From the NCBI RefSeq assembly GCF_900100275.1, contig NZ_FNET01000003.1, forward strand, positions 62,001 to 126,000: 64,000 bases of DNA, in the 5' to 3' direction. Made by a program: the position numbers and the translations under genes. This document shows, one piece after another, positions 55,369 through 63,842 of the stretch (position 1 is the stretch's first letter; each line of letters starts with the position of its first letter). The notes beneath the pieces are model-generated. The model worked only from the letters and a program-made list of their open reading frames with translations. It was not told the DNA's origin and did not search any database. The stretch is from Lentzea albidocapillata subsp. violacea (GTDB taxonomy: Bacteria; Actinomycetota; Actinomycetes; Mycobacteriales; Pseudonocardiaceae).

Positions 55369-56418
55369 TCACGGCTCCGGGACGATGACGACCTTGCCCA
55401 GCACGGTCCGCGACTCGGCCAGTGCGAGCGCGGCACCCGCCTCCGGCAACGGGATGCGCGCGGCGATCTGCGGCGTCAGCACGCCGGCCTTGACCAGCGC
55501 GAACACCTGCGTGAGGTCCTCGGTCAAGCGAGCGCGGAACGCGGCGGCACGGAAGCGCTTGCCGGCCCAGAAGTTGTAGAAACCGGCGCGCTTGCCGTTG
55601 GGCAGCAGGTTCCACAGCATCAGCCGGCCGAACAGCTTGAGCACCGGCAGCATCGCGTTGCCCGGCTCGTCCTTCGTGGCGGCCGAACCGTAGTTGACCA
55701 GCGCGCCACCGCGGCGCAGCAGCCGCCAGGAGTCGTGCAGGGCGGAGCCGCCGACGTGGTCGAACACGGCGTCCACCCCCTCGGGCGCCAGTTCGCGGAT
55801 GCGGGCGTACATGTTCGGGTCGCGGTAGTCGACGGGGATCGCGCCGAGCTCGCGCACCGCCTCGTGGTGGCGGGCGGAGGCCGTGCCGATCACCCTGATG
55901 CCGGCGTGGCGGGCGAGCTGCACCAGCGTCGAGCCGACGCCGCCGTTCGCGCCCAGCACGACGATCGTGTCGCCGCGCTTGACCTTCGCCGTGCGGTACA
56001 TCATCTGCCACGCCGTGACGCCGTTGACCACGACGGTCTCGGCGGCGGCCGCGTCCACGCCGTCCGGGACGGGCACCAGGTCGGCGGCCTCGACGATCAG
56101 GTGGCTCGCCCACGCGCCGACCTTGGTGACCGCGGCGAACCGGTGTCCCCGCAGGTCGCGGCCGACGCCGGGCCCGGTTCCGACCACGGTGCCGACGACG
56201 TCGTAACCGGGCACGAACGGGAACGCGGGCTGGTCGTAGTACTTGCCCAGGCGCATCTGCTGCTCGGCGAACGAGACGCCCGTGGCGTCCATCCGCAGGA
56301 CGACCTGGCCCTGACCCGGCGCGGGCAGGTCGCGGACCTGGACGTGCAGGCCGGCGGGCTCGACCACACCCGGCAGGACGATCTCGGTGGCGCGGGTGGT
56401 GGTGGTCGTGGCGTTCAT
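55369..56418 (-). CDS. Zinc-type MDR/quinone oxidoreductase
   Basis: 349 residues from ATG 56418 with GAGGAG just upstream. Medium-chain dehydrogenase fold: GroES-like N-terminus (P-G-Y-D-V-V-G-T-V) and Rossmann motif G-A-N-G-G-V-G-S. The Cys/His set for catalytic Zn is absent, as in quinone oxidoreductase types. NADPH-dependent. Divergent from a TetR gene. Confidence 0.9.
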   Translation of the reverse strand: MNATTTTTRATEIVLPGVVEPAGLHVQVRDLPAPGQGQVVLRMDATGVSFAEQQMRLGKYYDQPAFPFVPGYDVVGTVVGTGPGVGRDLRGHRFAAVTKVGAWASHLIVEAADLVPVPDGVDAAAAETVVVNGVTAWQMMYRTAKVKRGDTIVVLGANGGVGSTLVQLARHAGIRVIGTASARHHEAVRELGAIPVDYRDPNMYARIRELAPEGVDAVFDHVGGSALHDSWRLLRRGGALVNYGSAATKDEPGNAMLPVLKLFGRLMLWNLLPNGKRAGFYNFWAGKRFRAAAFRARLTEDLTQVFALVKAGVLTPQIAARIPLPEAGAALALAESRTVLGKVVIVPEP

Positions 56419-56441
56419 CGTGACTCCTCGGTCTCGGCTGT

Positions 56442-56500
56442 GCTTACGGACATAAGCTAACGCCCGTAAGTTTAGGACCACAAGACCTAACACCCATAAA
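56442..56500. promoter_or_regulatory. Candidate TetR operators in divergent promoter
   Basis: GCTTA/TAAGC inverted repeat (56442-56457), then TAACGCCCGTAAG (56458-56470) and the close copy TAACACCCATAAA (56488-56500), 30 bp apart. This AT-rich set lies between the oxidoreductase (start 56418) and the TetR gene (start 56512). Confidence 0.55.
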
Positions 56501-56511
56501 CTTTCAGATGT

Positions 56512-57150
56512 ATGGTTACGGCCGTGACGAACACGGAACCGCGCAGGCGCAACCGCAGGGGCGAAGGCGGAAAACTGCGGGACGAGATCATCGCGGCGGC
56601 CCTTGCGCTGCTGGACGAGGGCGGCGACGAACGTGCGGTCACGCTGCGCTCGGTCGCCCGCAAGGCGGGGATCGCGGCGCCGTCGATCTACCCGCACTTC
56701 GCGGACCAGCCGTCGATCATGCTGGCCGTGGTGCAGCAGGAGATGGACGCGCTCACGACCGTCCTGCGCGAGGCCGGCGACAACGCGGGCCCAGACGCAC
56801 GCGCACGGCTCTTCGCGGTGTGCAACGCCTACCTGGACTTCGCGAAGCTGCACCCGCAGCGCTACCGGATCATGTTCGGCGGTCTGTGGACGCCGTCGGT
56901 CGACGTCACCTCGATCACCGACGCCGACCTCGAATCACTCGGCGTGGAGGCGTTCACGCTGCTCGTCGACGTGCTCGGCGCGTGCGTCGAAGAGGGGATC
57001 GCCCACGGCAGCGACGACCTGTTCGGCGACGCGGTGGCGTTGTGGCTGGGGCTGCACGGCCTCGCGCACCAGCGGGCCGTGGTGCGCAAGATGCCGGGAC
57101 CGGCCGACGTCGGAGATCGGCTGATCACGGCACTCGCGCACCTCAAGTGA
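56512..57150 (+). CDS. TetR-family regulator
   Basis: 212 residues, ATG start (GTG five codons on). HTH at about 25-70 (A-L-A-L-L-D-E-G...A-P-S-I-Y-P-H-F), TetR_C_13-type ligand domain. Likely represses the divergent oxidoreductase gene and itself through the repeats at 56442-56500. Confidence 0.9.
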   Translation: MVTAVTNTEPRRRNRRGEGGKLRDEIIAAALALLDEGGDERAVTLRSVARKAGIAAPSIYPHFADQPSIMLAVVQQEMDALTTVLREAGDNAGPDARARLFAVCNAYLDFAKLHPQRYRIMFGGLWTPSVDVTSITDADLESLGVEAFTLLVDVLGACVEEGIAHGSDDLFGDAVALWLGLHGLAHQRAVVRKMPGPADVGDRLITALAHLK

Positions 57151-58095
57151 CTAAGGAGCCTCGAAGAGGGTCGACACCGACTCGCCGACGTTGATCCGCC
57201 GCATCGCCTCGGCCAGCGCCGGCGCGATCGACAGCACCTTCAACTTCGGCACGGACTTCTCCGCCGGGATCGGCACGGTGTTCGTCGCGACGATCTCCAG
57301 CACGTCGTCGAACGCCTGCAGCCGGTCCAGCGCGCCGGCCGAGAACAGCCCGTGCGTGCAGGCGACCCGGATCGACCCGGCGCCGCGTTCCCGCAGCTTG
57401 TCCAGCAGTTCGATCACCGTCGAGCCCTTGGCGATCTCGTCGTCCAGCACGATCACGTCCCGCCCGGCCACCTCGCCGATCACGGTCTGGATCTGCACCT
57501 TGTCGTCGGCGAACCGCTGCTTGGCGCCGGCCGCGACCGGCAGCCCCAGGATCCGGGCGAAGTGCGCGGCCTCCTTGGCGTTGCCGAGGTCCGGCGACAC
57601 CACGACGGTGTTCGAGAGGTCGTACCGGGAGAAGTGCGCGGCGAGTTCGCGCAGGGCGTGCAGGTGGTCGACGGGCACCGAGAAGAACCCGTGCACCTGC
57701 GGCGAGTGCAACGTCATCGCCAGCACCCTGGACGCTCCGGCGGCGACCATCAGATCGGCGACCAGGCGGCCGCCGATCGAGATCCGGGGCGCGTCCTTCT
57801 TGTCCGAACGCGCGTAGGCGTAGTGCGGCAGGACGACGGTCGTGCGCGCGGCCGAAGCGCCACGGGCAGCGTCGAGCATCAGCAGGAGTTCGACGAGGTG
57901 TTCCTGCACCGGCGGCACCAGTGGCTGGATCAGGAACACGTCCCGCTCCCGGCAGTTCGCCTGCAACTGCACTTCCAGGCAGTCGTTGGCGAACCGCGTC
58001 AGACGGCTGGGGGAGAGTTCGACACCGAGGTGACCACAGATCTCGGCGGCTAGGGAGGGATGGGCAGAACCACTGAAGACAGCGATGTCACGCAC
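57151..58095 (-). CDS. Ribose-phosphate pyrophosphokinase paralogue
   Basis: 314 residues, GTG start. PRPP synthetase fold: F-S-G-S-A-H-P near the start, Y-A-Y-A-R-S-D-K-K-D catalytic loop, V-V-S-P-D-L-G, and PRPP site V-L-D-D-E-I-A-K-G-S-T. The usual loop is D-D-x-I-D-T-A-G-T, so this is a divergent paralogue, probably not the essential Prs. It would make PRPP from ribose 5-phosphate and ATP. Followed upstream on the same strand by a gene of unknown function (gap 10 bp). Confidence 0.88.
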   Translation of the reverse strand: MRDIAVFSGSAHPSLAAEICGHLGVELSPSRLTRFANDCLEVQLQANCRERDVFLIQPLVPPVQEHLVELLLMLDAARGASAARTTVVLPHYAYARSDKKDAPRISIGGRLVADLMVAAGASRVLAMTLHSPQVHGFFSVPVDHLHALRELAAHFSRYDLSNTVVVSPDLGNAKEAAHFARILGLPVAAGAKQRFADDKVQIQTVIGEVAGRDVIVLDDEIAKGSTVIELLDKLRERGAGSIRVACTHGLFSAGALDRLQAFDDVLEIVATNTVPIPAEKSVPKLKVLSIAPALAEAMRRINVGESVSTLFEAP

Positions 58096-58105
58096 ATCCG
58101 CAAAA

Positions 58106-58867
58106 CTAGTCGATGACCAGCACCAACTTGCCGTCGCGGAAGAACGGCGTCAGGTTCCCGCGCGTGTCGACCGTGTGTGTGCCGCGCGGGAGGACGGCCT
58201 CTATGGCCGTGAACGCGAGGATGTCCGACACCCCGTGGCGGCCGCGCAACGACCGTTGGCCTTGGTATCGCAGAGCGCGCCCCTCGCGGCGGTACTGATG
58301 GGCCTCGGCAGCAGTGGAGGCGCCTACTCGAAGCGCCTCCGGGCCTACCAGACGTCCTGAGGACGCACCGCGTACAGCGACGCCGAAACCCTGTGCGACC
58401 AGTGAGTTCACCACTGCGTCGGACGGGGGAACGGGCAGGAGGAAGGACATCGCGTAGTGGGCGTCGACCTCGTGCACCACGACCGTTCGGGCCGTGGTCA
58501 GCACTGTGTCGTGCAGCTCCAACGCGATCTTCTCCGCTTCCCAGCGGTTTTCATAGCCGGCGTCGACGCCGACGAAGGTGCTGGTCACCTGACCTCCACG
58601 AAGATCGGGTTGGAGTAGCACCACAGGGTCCTCCCACGGGTTCGCGGCTCCGGGTGTGTCCGCCTGGGGTTCGAACGCGCCGCGGTTGCCGTCGGTTCCG
58701 CGCAACCGGGGGAAGAACGGCTCCCCGGCGTTGCGGAACGTGTGCGTGAAGACCGCATAGTGCCAGCGCGGCTCGTAGGATCGCTCGACCTTCACATGTG
58801 GCGTGGCCGACGTTTCAAACGATGATCGTCCGGTTACCGCACCTTTGATTAGGTCCGAACGGCGCAA
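58106..58867 (-). CDS. Hypothetical protein next to PRPP synthetase
   Basis: 253 residues from TTG 58867; the real start is uncertain, with GTG inside the frame (K-V-E-R-S-Y-E-P-R-W after it) the best alternative. Soluble, no signal peptide or membrane helix. Not recognised. It is 10 bp upstream of the PRPP synthetase paralogue on the same strand, so the two are likely one operon. Confidence 0.65.
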   Translation of the reverse strand: MRRSDLIKGAVTGRSSFETSATPHVKVERSYEPRWHYAVFTHTFRNAGEPFFPRLRGTDGNRGAFEPQADTPGAANPWEDPVVLLQPDLRGGQVTSTFVGVDAGYENRWEAEKIALELHDTVLTTARTVVVHEVDAHYAMSFLLPVPPSDAVVNSLVAQGFGVAVRGASSGRLVGPEALRVGASTAAEAHQYRREGRALRYQGQRSLRGRHGVSDILAFTAIEAVLPRGTHTVDTRGNLTPFFRDGKLVLVID

Positions 58868-58954
58868 CCTGGGGATGGCTGAACCTCCACGCGACGGGTC
58901 GGGGTCCGTGGAGGCTAGGCCGATCGGGTGTGGTGCAGGTGGACGCCGGGTGAA

Positions 58955-59761
58955 CTAGACCGGAAGGAGGTCCACCCAGTCCAGGAACGGCAGGGCGCCG
59001 GTGCCCTGCAACGCGGCGAGTCCCAGCCAGATCGACAGGATCGTCACGACCGGCCCGACGATGGCCATCTCCACCACGCCGCCGGTCCTCATCCGCATGA
59101 TCTTCGGCGGCGCGACCGGGTACCACGTCTTGCCCATGATCGGGATCGGCCACAGGATCGGGCAGCCCTGCTCGGTGATCGCGTCACCGATGTAGTGCGC
59201 GAAGCACCCGACGCCGACCGCGATCCCGCACGCCGCGGCGGACGCGTCCGTCTGCGAGGTCCACGCGATCATCGCCCAGGTGATCCCCGCCGAGACCACG
59301 GTGATCAGCAGCGCGTCCTGCTTGGGGCACCAGTCGTTCATGATCCCGCGCACCGCGAGACCGGCGAACACGAACATGAGCACCGGCAGCGCCCACTTCT
59401 GGCTGTTCTGGATGACCGCGGCGGTGAAGACGGCGGAGAACAACGCGAAGACGAGCGTGTGCGTGAGACCACGATGTCCGCCGTCTCGCTTGGAATCCCT
59501 CTTCAGGCGTGTCGTCCGGTAGACGAAGCTGCTCAACGCGTTGATGCCCGCGGACAGCCCGCTGCTCAGCGCTCCGAACGTGCGCGAGATGGTCGAACCG
59601 GGGTGGTCCAGGTCGGGCAGAAGTGCCGCGCCGGTGGCGAGAACCGCGCCGACGGCCCAGCTCTGCGGCGAGAGCTGGCCGATCGGGTGACTTGACGCGA
59701 GTGCGGTGACCGCGCTCCAGGCGAGCAGCCCACTCATCGCATGTGTTGGCCCAGTTGACAC
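58955..59761 (-). CDS. YdjM-like (DUF457) membrane hydrolase
   Basis: 268 residues, GTG with AAAGGG 5 nt upstream. Metal-binding H-A-M-S-G near the start, L-L-P-D-L-D-H-P-G, G-H-R-G-L-T-H-T and C-F-A-H-Y-I-G-D: the family signature of the YdjM/YbcI metal-dependent hydrolases. Five or six membrane helices. Substrate unknown. Confidence 0.92.
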   Translation of the reverse strand: MSTGPTHAMSGLLAWSAVTALASSHPIGQLSPQSWAVGAVLATGAALLPDLDHPGSTISRTFGALSSGLSAGINALSSFVYRTTRLKRDSKRDGGHRGLTHTLVFALFSAVFTAAVIQNSQKWALPVLMFVFAGLAVRGIMNDWCPKQDALLITVVSAGITWAMIAWTSQTDASAAACGIAVGVGCFAHYIGDAITEQGCPILWPIPIMGKTWYPVAPPKIMRMRTGGVVEMAIVGPVVTILSIWLGLAALQGTGALPFLDWVDLLPV

Positions 59762-60033
59762 TTACGCCCTTTCCGGTGATCACCCGACCGTGCAGACAGT
59801 AGTCGTTGCTTGAACGCCGCCGGAGCAGAACTCGTGCAACGGCGAAGAAGATCGACTCCTGCCTGGTGGGGCCCGCTCTCGTGGTGACCGGTGGGCGGGA
59901 GGACTACGGTTCACACCAACGGCGCAGTGCTTGGCGTCAGTTGAATCGATGTAACCAGGGTCGCAGGCACAGGGCGGCGTTTTACCAGTACGCTTGTCCT
60001 GCTTGCATCGTCGCGAGAGGAGCGCCCAGGATT

Positions 60034-61257
60034 ATGGGCAAGATCAAGGTTCAGGGCACCGTCGTCGAACTCGACGGCGACGAGATGACCCGGATCATCT
60101 GGCAGTTCATCAAGGACAAGCTGATCCACCCGTACCTGGACGTCACTCTGGAGTACTACGACCTGGGCATCGAGCACCGGGACGCCACCGACGACCAGGT
60201 CACCGTCGACGCCGCCAACGCCATCAAGAAGCACGGCGTCGGCGTCAAGTGCGCCACGATCACGCCGGACGAGGCGCGCGTCGAGGAGTTCGGCCTCAAG
60301 AAGATGTGGGTCTCGCCCAACGGCACGATCCGCAACATCCTCGGTGGTGTCGTCTTCCGCGAGCCGATCATCATCTCCAACGTCCCGCGGCTGGTGCCGG
60401 GCTGGACGAAGCCGATCATCATCGGCCGTCACGCGCACGGTGACCAGTACAAGGCCACCAACTTCAAGGTGCCCGGCGCCGGCAAGCTCACGATCACGTT
60501 CCAGCCGGAGGACGGCTCGGACCCGATCGAGCACGTCGTCACCGAGTTCCCGGCGGAGGGCGGTGTGGCGATGGGCATGTACAACTACAACAAGTCCATC
60601 GAGGACTTCGCCCGCGCCTCGTTCTCCTACGGCCTGCAGCGGGGCTACCCCGTCTACATGTCGACGAAGAACACGATCCTGAAGGCCTACGACGGCGCCT
60701 TCAAGGACATCTTCCAGCGCGTCTTCGAGGAAGAGTTCAAGGCGGAGTTCGACGCCAAGGGCCTCACCTACGAGCACCGCCTCATCGACGACATGGTCGC
60801 AGCGGCCATGAAGTGGGAGGGCGGCTACGTCTGGGCGTGCAAGAACTACGACGGTGACGTCCAGTCCGACACGGTCGCGCAGGGCTTCGGCTCGCTCGGC
60901 CTCATGACGTCGGTCCTGATGACGCCGGACGGCAAGACGGTCGAGGCCGAGGCCGCGCACGGCACCGTGACGCGTCACTTCCGCCAGCACCAGGCCGGCA
61001 AGCCGACCTCCACGAACCCCATCGCGTCGATCTACGCGTGGACCCGTGGCCTCATGCACCGCGGCAAGCTGGACGGCACCCCCGAGGTGATCCGCTTCGC
61101 CGAGGCGCTCGAGGAGGTCGTGATCGAGACCGTCGAGTCCGGTCAGATGACCAAGGACCTGGCCCTGCTGATCAGCAAGGACCAGGCGTGGCTGACCACC
61201 GAGGACTTCCTCGCCGCGCTCGACGAGAACCTCAAGAAGAAGATGGCGTCGTTCTGA
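60034..61257 (+). CDS. icd: NADP-dependent isocitrate dehydrogenase
   Basis: 407 residues from ATG 60034. Homodimeric eukaryote-like type: [14 protein letters not shown] at the start, S-P-N-G-T-I-R-N substrate motif, I-D-D-M-V-A-A metal-binding Asp, H-G-T-V-T-R-H NADP site. Converts isocitrate to 2-oxoglutarate. GAGAGGAG lies about 12 nt upstream. A strong terminator follows. Confidence 0.97.
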   Translation: MGKIKVQGTVVELDGDEMTRIIWQFIKDKLIHPYLDVTLEYYDLGIEHRDATDDQVTVDAANAIKKHGVGVKCATITPDEARVEEFGLKKMWVSPNGTIRNILGGVVFREPIIISNVPRLVPGWTKPIIIGRHAHGDQYKATNFKVPGAGKLTITFQPEDGSDPIEHVVTEFPAEGGVAMGMYNYNKSIEDFARASFSYGLQRGYPVYMSTKNTILKAYDGAFKDIFQRVFEEEFKAEFDAKGLTYEHRLIDDMVAAAMKWEGGYVWACKNYDGDVQSDTVAQGFGSLGLMTSVLMTPDGKTVEAEAAHGTVTRHFRQHQAGKPTSTNPIASIYAWTRGLMHRGKLDGTPEVIRFAEALEEVVIETVESGQMTKDLALLISKDQAWLTTEDFLAALDENLKKKMASF

Positions 61258-61279
61258 TCGCCTGACTCGAGCACGTGAG

Positions 61280-61312
61280 AAGGCCACCCCGGTCACACCG
61301 GGGTGGCCTTTC
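61280..61312 (+). terminator. Terminator after icd
   Basis: AAGGCCACCCCGG and CCGGGGTGGCCTT form a perfect 13-bp stem with a 5-nt loop, followed by TCTCG. Starts 22 nt after the icd stop. Confidence 0.85.
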
Positions 61313-61431
61313 TCGTTGCCCGTCACCCGGTCGGTTCCTCTTGCGGGTGGTTGCCGCGCCGAGCCGTCCACACCCGTCCCGCAGCCGCTATATCTGCTGT
61401 TCCAGGGCTTTGTGCGTGCGGAGGCAGCGTC

Positions 61432-61743
61432 ATGTTCGGTGTACCGGTTCGGGGAATGATCGTCATCGGGGTGCTCGGGGTCGCGGGCGTGCTGTACGCC
61501 GTGAACGGCGGCAAGCAGATGGGCAGCGACAAGGGCGCGGAGATCTGCAAGGTCACGGTGACCGCGGACATCCTCAACGTCCGCTCGGGACCCGGTGACA
61601 TGCAGCCGATCGTCTCGACCATGCCGCGCGACGCGGTGACCGACGCCCAGGCGCGCGTCGAGAACGGCTACCGGATGCTCAGCGACCGCCGCTGGGTGAG
61701 TCAGTCGTTCGTCGCGCTGACCAGCGATTCGACCTGCAAGTAA
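61432..61743 (+). CDS. Membrane-anchored SH3-domain protein
   Basis: 103 residues from ATG 61432, with GGAGG 7 nt upstream. One membrane helix at about 9-24, then a bacterial SH3-like domain (T-A-D-I-L-N-V-R-S-G-P-G, R-W-V-S-Q-S-F-V) with two Cys that could form a disulfide. Such domains bind cell-wall peptides. Function unknown. Confidence 0.8.
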   Translation: MFGVPVRGMIVIGVLGVAGVLYAVNGGKQMGSDKGAEICKVTVTADILNVRSGPGDMQPIVSTMPRDAVTDAQARVENGYRMLSDRRWVSQSFVALTSDSTCK

Positions 61744-61753
61744 ACTCGCGTGC

Positions 61754-61972
61754 ATGCTGCGGAACATGTTTCGTTGGGGTAGAGCCAAGAGCGTCACGCA
61801 GTGCTCCTGCGAGCCGGAGTGGCAGGGCCTCTACACCGAGGTCTACGGCGAACGTCAGCTGGCACTGCCCCGTGACGAGATGGCCACCCTCGTCGGCTAC
61901 CTCGACCTGACCGCACACTGCGCCGGCTGCGGCGCCGAGTACCCGAAGCCCTGGGGTCTGGCCTCCCAGTAG
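61754..61972 (+). CDS. Small four-Cys protein, likely Zn-binding
   Basis: 72 residues, ATG start. C-S-C (17-19 region) and C-A-G-C-G in the second half give four Cys. Family not recognised. Lies 11 bp after the SH3 protein and 11 bp before xthA, so it is probably in one operon with them. Confidence 0.65.
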   Translation: MLRNMFRWGRAKSVTQCSCEPEWQGLYTEVYGERQLALPRDEMATLVGYLDLTAHCAGCGAEYPKPWGLASQ

Positions 61973-61983
61973 GCTCCCTCGTC

Positions 61984-62778
61984 GTGCTCACGGTCTCCAC
62001 GGTCAACGTCAACGGTCTGCGCGCCGCCGCGAAGAAGGGCTACCTCGAGTGGCTCGCTTCCTCTTCCGCGGACGTGGTGTGCCTGCAGGAAGTCCGCGCG
62101 GAGCCGTCCGAGTTGGCTCCGGACGTTCACTCACCTCTCGGCTGGCACGGCGTGTACGCCCCGTCGTCGCTGAAGGGCCGCGCAGGCGTTGGTTTGCTCT
62201 CGCGCGTTGAACCCACCTCGGTCCGTGTGGGCTTCGGTACCGCCGAGTTCGAGGCGAGCGGCCGCTACCTGGAGATCGAACTGCCCGGCGTCGTCGTGGC
62301 CTCGCTGTACCTGCCGTCCGGCGACGTGGGCACGGAGAGGCAGGACGAGAAGGACCGCTTCATGGCGGCCTTCCTGCCGTACCTGGTGTCGCTGCGAGAG
62401 AAAGCGGCCGTCTCGGGCCGTGAGGTGCTCGTGTGCGGTGACTGGAACATCGCGCACCAGCAGGCGGACCTGAAGAACTGGAAGACGAACCAGAAGGAGT
62501 CCGGCTTCCTGCCGTACGAGCGGGAGTGGATGACGTCCGTGTTCGCGTCGGGCTACAACGACGTGATGCGCGCGCTGCACCCTGACGCTGTTGGGCCGTA
62601 CTCGTGGTGGTCGTATCGCGGCAAGGCCTTCGACAACGATTCTGGGTGGAGGATCGACTACCAGGTCGCGACGGATGGGCTGGCGGCTCGGGCCGCTTCG
62701 GCTGTGGTGGAGCGGGCGGCTACGTACGCGGAGCGTTGGTCGGACCACGCGCCCGTCACCGTCGTCTACTCGGACTGA
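61984..62778 (+). CDS. xthA: Exodeoxyribonuclease III
   Basis: 264 residues, GTG start. EEP nuclease fold: V-N-V-N-G-L-R-A-A, L-Q-E-V (metal Glu), C-G-D-W-N-I-A-H (Asp/Asn) and S-D-H-A-P-V (catalytic Asp-His). Cuts at abasic sites and trims 3' ends in base excision repair. The last 20 bp of its region recur at 63343-63362 (see findings). Confidence 0.95.
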   Translation: MLTVSTVNVNGLRAAAKKGYLEWLASSSADVVCLQEVRAEPSELAPDVHSPLGWHGVYAPSSLKGRAGVGLLSRVEPTSVRVGFGTAEFEASGRYLEIELPGVVVASLYLPSGDVGTERQDEKDRFMAAFLPYLVSLREKAAVSGREVLVCGDWNIAHQQADLKNWKTNQKESGFLPYEREWMTSVFASGYNDVMRALHPDAVGPYSWWSYRGKAFDNDSGWRIDYQVATDGLAARAASAVVERAATYAERWSDHAPVTVVYSD

Positions 62779-62780
62779 CC
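62761..62780. repeat. Direct repeat, left copy
   Basis: GTCGTCTACTCGGACTGACC, covering the last codons and stop of xthA. Identical to 63343-63362. Confidence 0.9.
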
Positions 62781-62825
62781 CAACGTCCGAGATCAGGCAC
62801 AATCGTGCTTGAGGAGGTGACGAGG

Positions 62826-63134
62826 GTGCATGAGGTCGTAGCAGCGAGGCTGGCCGAGATCGAGGACCTGTGCCGAACGTTGGGTGTTCGGCGTCTCGAC
62901 GTGTTCGGATCGGCGGTCAGTGGTTCGTTCAACGTGACGACCAGCGATGTGGACCTTCTCGTCGACTTCGAGGCCGGCGACGATTTTGATCACTTCGGCA
63001 CCTACTTCGCTTTGAAGGAAGGACTGGAGCGGATCCTCGGCAGGCCTGTCGACCTCGTGGTCAACAGCAGTATCCGCAACCCTTACTTCCGTCAGCAGGT
63101 CATGGAAAGCAAGGAAACTCTGTATGCAGCGTGA
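62826..63134 (+). CDS. MNT-type nucleotidyltransferase antitoxin
   Basis: 102 residues from GTG 62826 (GGAGG upstream). Minimal nucleotidyltransferase: G-S-A-V-S-G-S-F and D-V-D-L-L-V catalytic pair. In MNT/HEPN modules this partner AMPylates and silences the HEPN toxin. Here the HEPN gene is decayed, overlapping by 11 bp. Lies between two 20-bp direct repeats. Confidence 0.85.
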   Translation: MHEVVAARLAEIEDLCRTLGVRRLDVFGSAVSGSFNVTTSDVDLLVDFEAGDDFDHFGTYFALKEGLERILGRPVDLVVNSSIRNPYFRQQVMESKETLYAA

Positions 63135-63342
63135 TCCCCGCACGTACTTGTGGGATGCCCTGCGCGCCACCGAGTTGCTGGCCGGCTCAATCCCGACCTG
63201 CCCGCATCGTGGCCTTCCGTAACATCCTGATCCACGGCTGTGCCAGCGCGGACGATGCATTGGTGTGACATGTGCTCGTGGAGAAGCGACCGCGGCTGGA
63301 GGAGCGGCTTCACCAGTTGCTCGCAGGGCTCAACTGTGCACG
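63124..63342 (+). pseudogene. Decayed HEPN (DUF86-like) toxin gene
   Basis: ATG 63124 opens M-Q-R-D-P-R-T-Y-L-W-D-A-L but soon stops (TAA about 63220). The expected C-terminus reappears in another frame: A-F-R-N-I-L-I-H (the R-x4-H RNase motif), then an in-frame TGA where the family has Trp, then L-V-E-K-R-P-R-L-E-E-R. About half the middle is missing. So the toxin is deleted, frameshifted and interrupted. Confidence 0.75.
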
Positions 63343-63362
63343 GTCGTCTACTCGGACTGACC
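63343..63362. repeat. Direct repeat, right copy
   Basis: Exact copy of 62761-62780. Read on the minus strand it supplies the last codons and TAG of the gene at 63348-63842. Confidence 0.9.
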
Positions 63363-63842
63363 GCGGCGCTTCCGGGTCGCCCAGAAGTGCTGGAGCCCGA
63401 GACCGATCCCGAGCAGCCCCGCCGGCCCAAAGATAATCGGCAGAGCGGAGGGATAACCGTTCTGCCCCTCGTTAGTGAAGACCTCGTCCGCGGTGCCGAT
63501 GTCGAACGCGCGAACGCGATCTCCCTGCTTCAACCCGCGCCGCAGGCCGTTGCGGACGTGCACGCCCGAACGCGTGACTTTGCCGTCGTCGCTCGTGAAC
63601 GTGCCGGTGCGGGTGTAGCAGCGGAAGCCAGTGCAGTCCGGTACGCCGACGACCACGTAGGTACCCGGAGTCCCGAGGTCGAAGGCGATCTTGACCGACT
63701 TCTGAAACAGCGGGATGCAGACGAACGCCAGCACGAGGCCGACCAAGATCGCGATGGCCGCGATCGCGTCGTTGCCGTCGGGCTCGTCCTGGGCCTTGTA
63801 GTTCTCGTCATCCGGGTTGGGCAGCGGCCCGTCTTTCTTCAC
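63348..63842 (-). CDS. DUF3592-like two-helix membrane protein
   Basis: 164 residues from GTG 63842, chosen because AGGAGG lies 4 nt upstream (TTG 63863 is an alternative). Membrane helices at about 27-46 and 136-153 with a ~90-residue outer loop holding two Cys (D-C-T-G-F-R-C). The layout recalls DUF3592, but the match is weak. Its stop lies in the right copy of the repeat that also ends xthA. Confidence 0.7.
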   Translation of the reverse strand: MKKDGPLPNPDDENYKAQDEPDGNDAIAAIAILVGLVLAFVCIPLFQKSVKIAFDLGTPGTYVVVGVPDCTGFRCYTRTGTFTSDDGKVTRSGVHVRNGLRRGLKQGDRVRAFDIGTADEVFTNEGQNGYPSALPIIFGPAGLLGIGLGLQHFWATRKRRGQSE

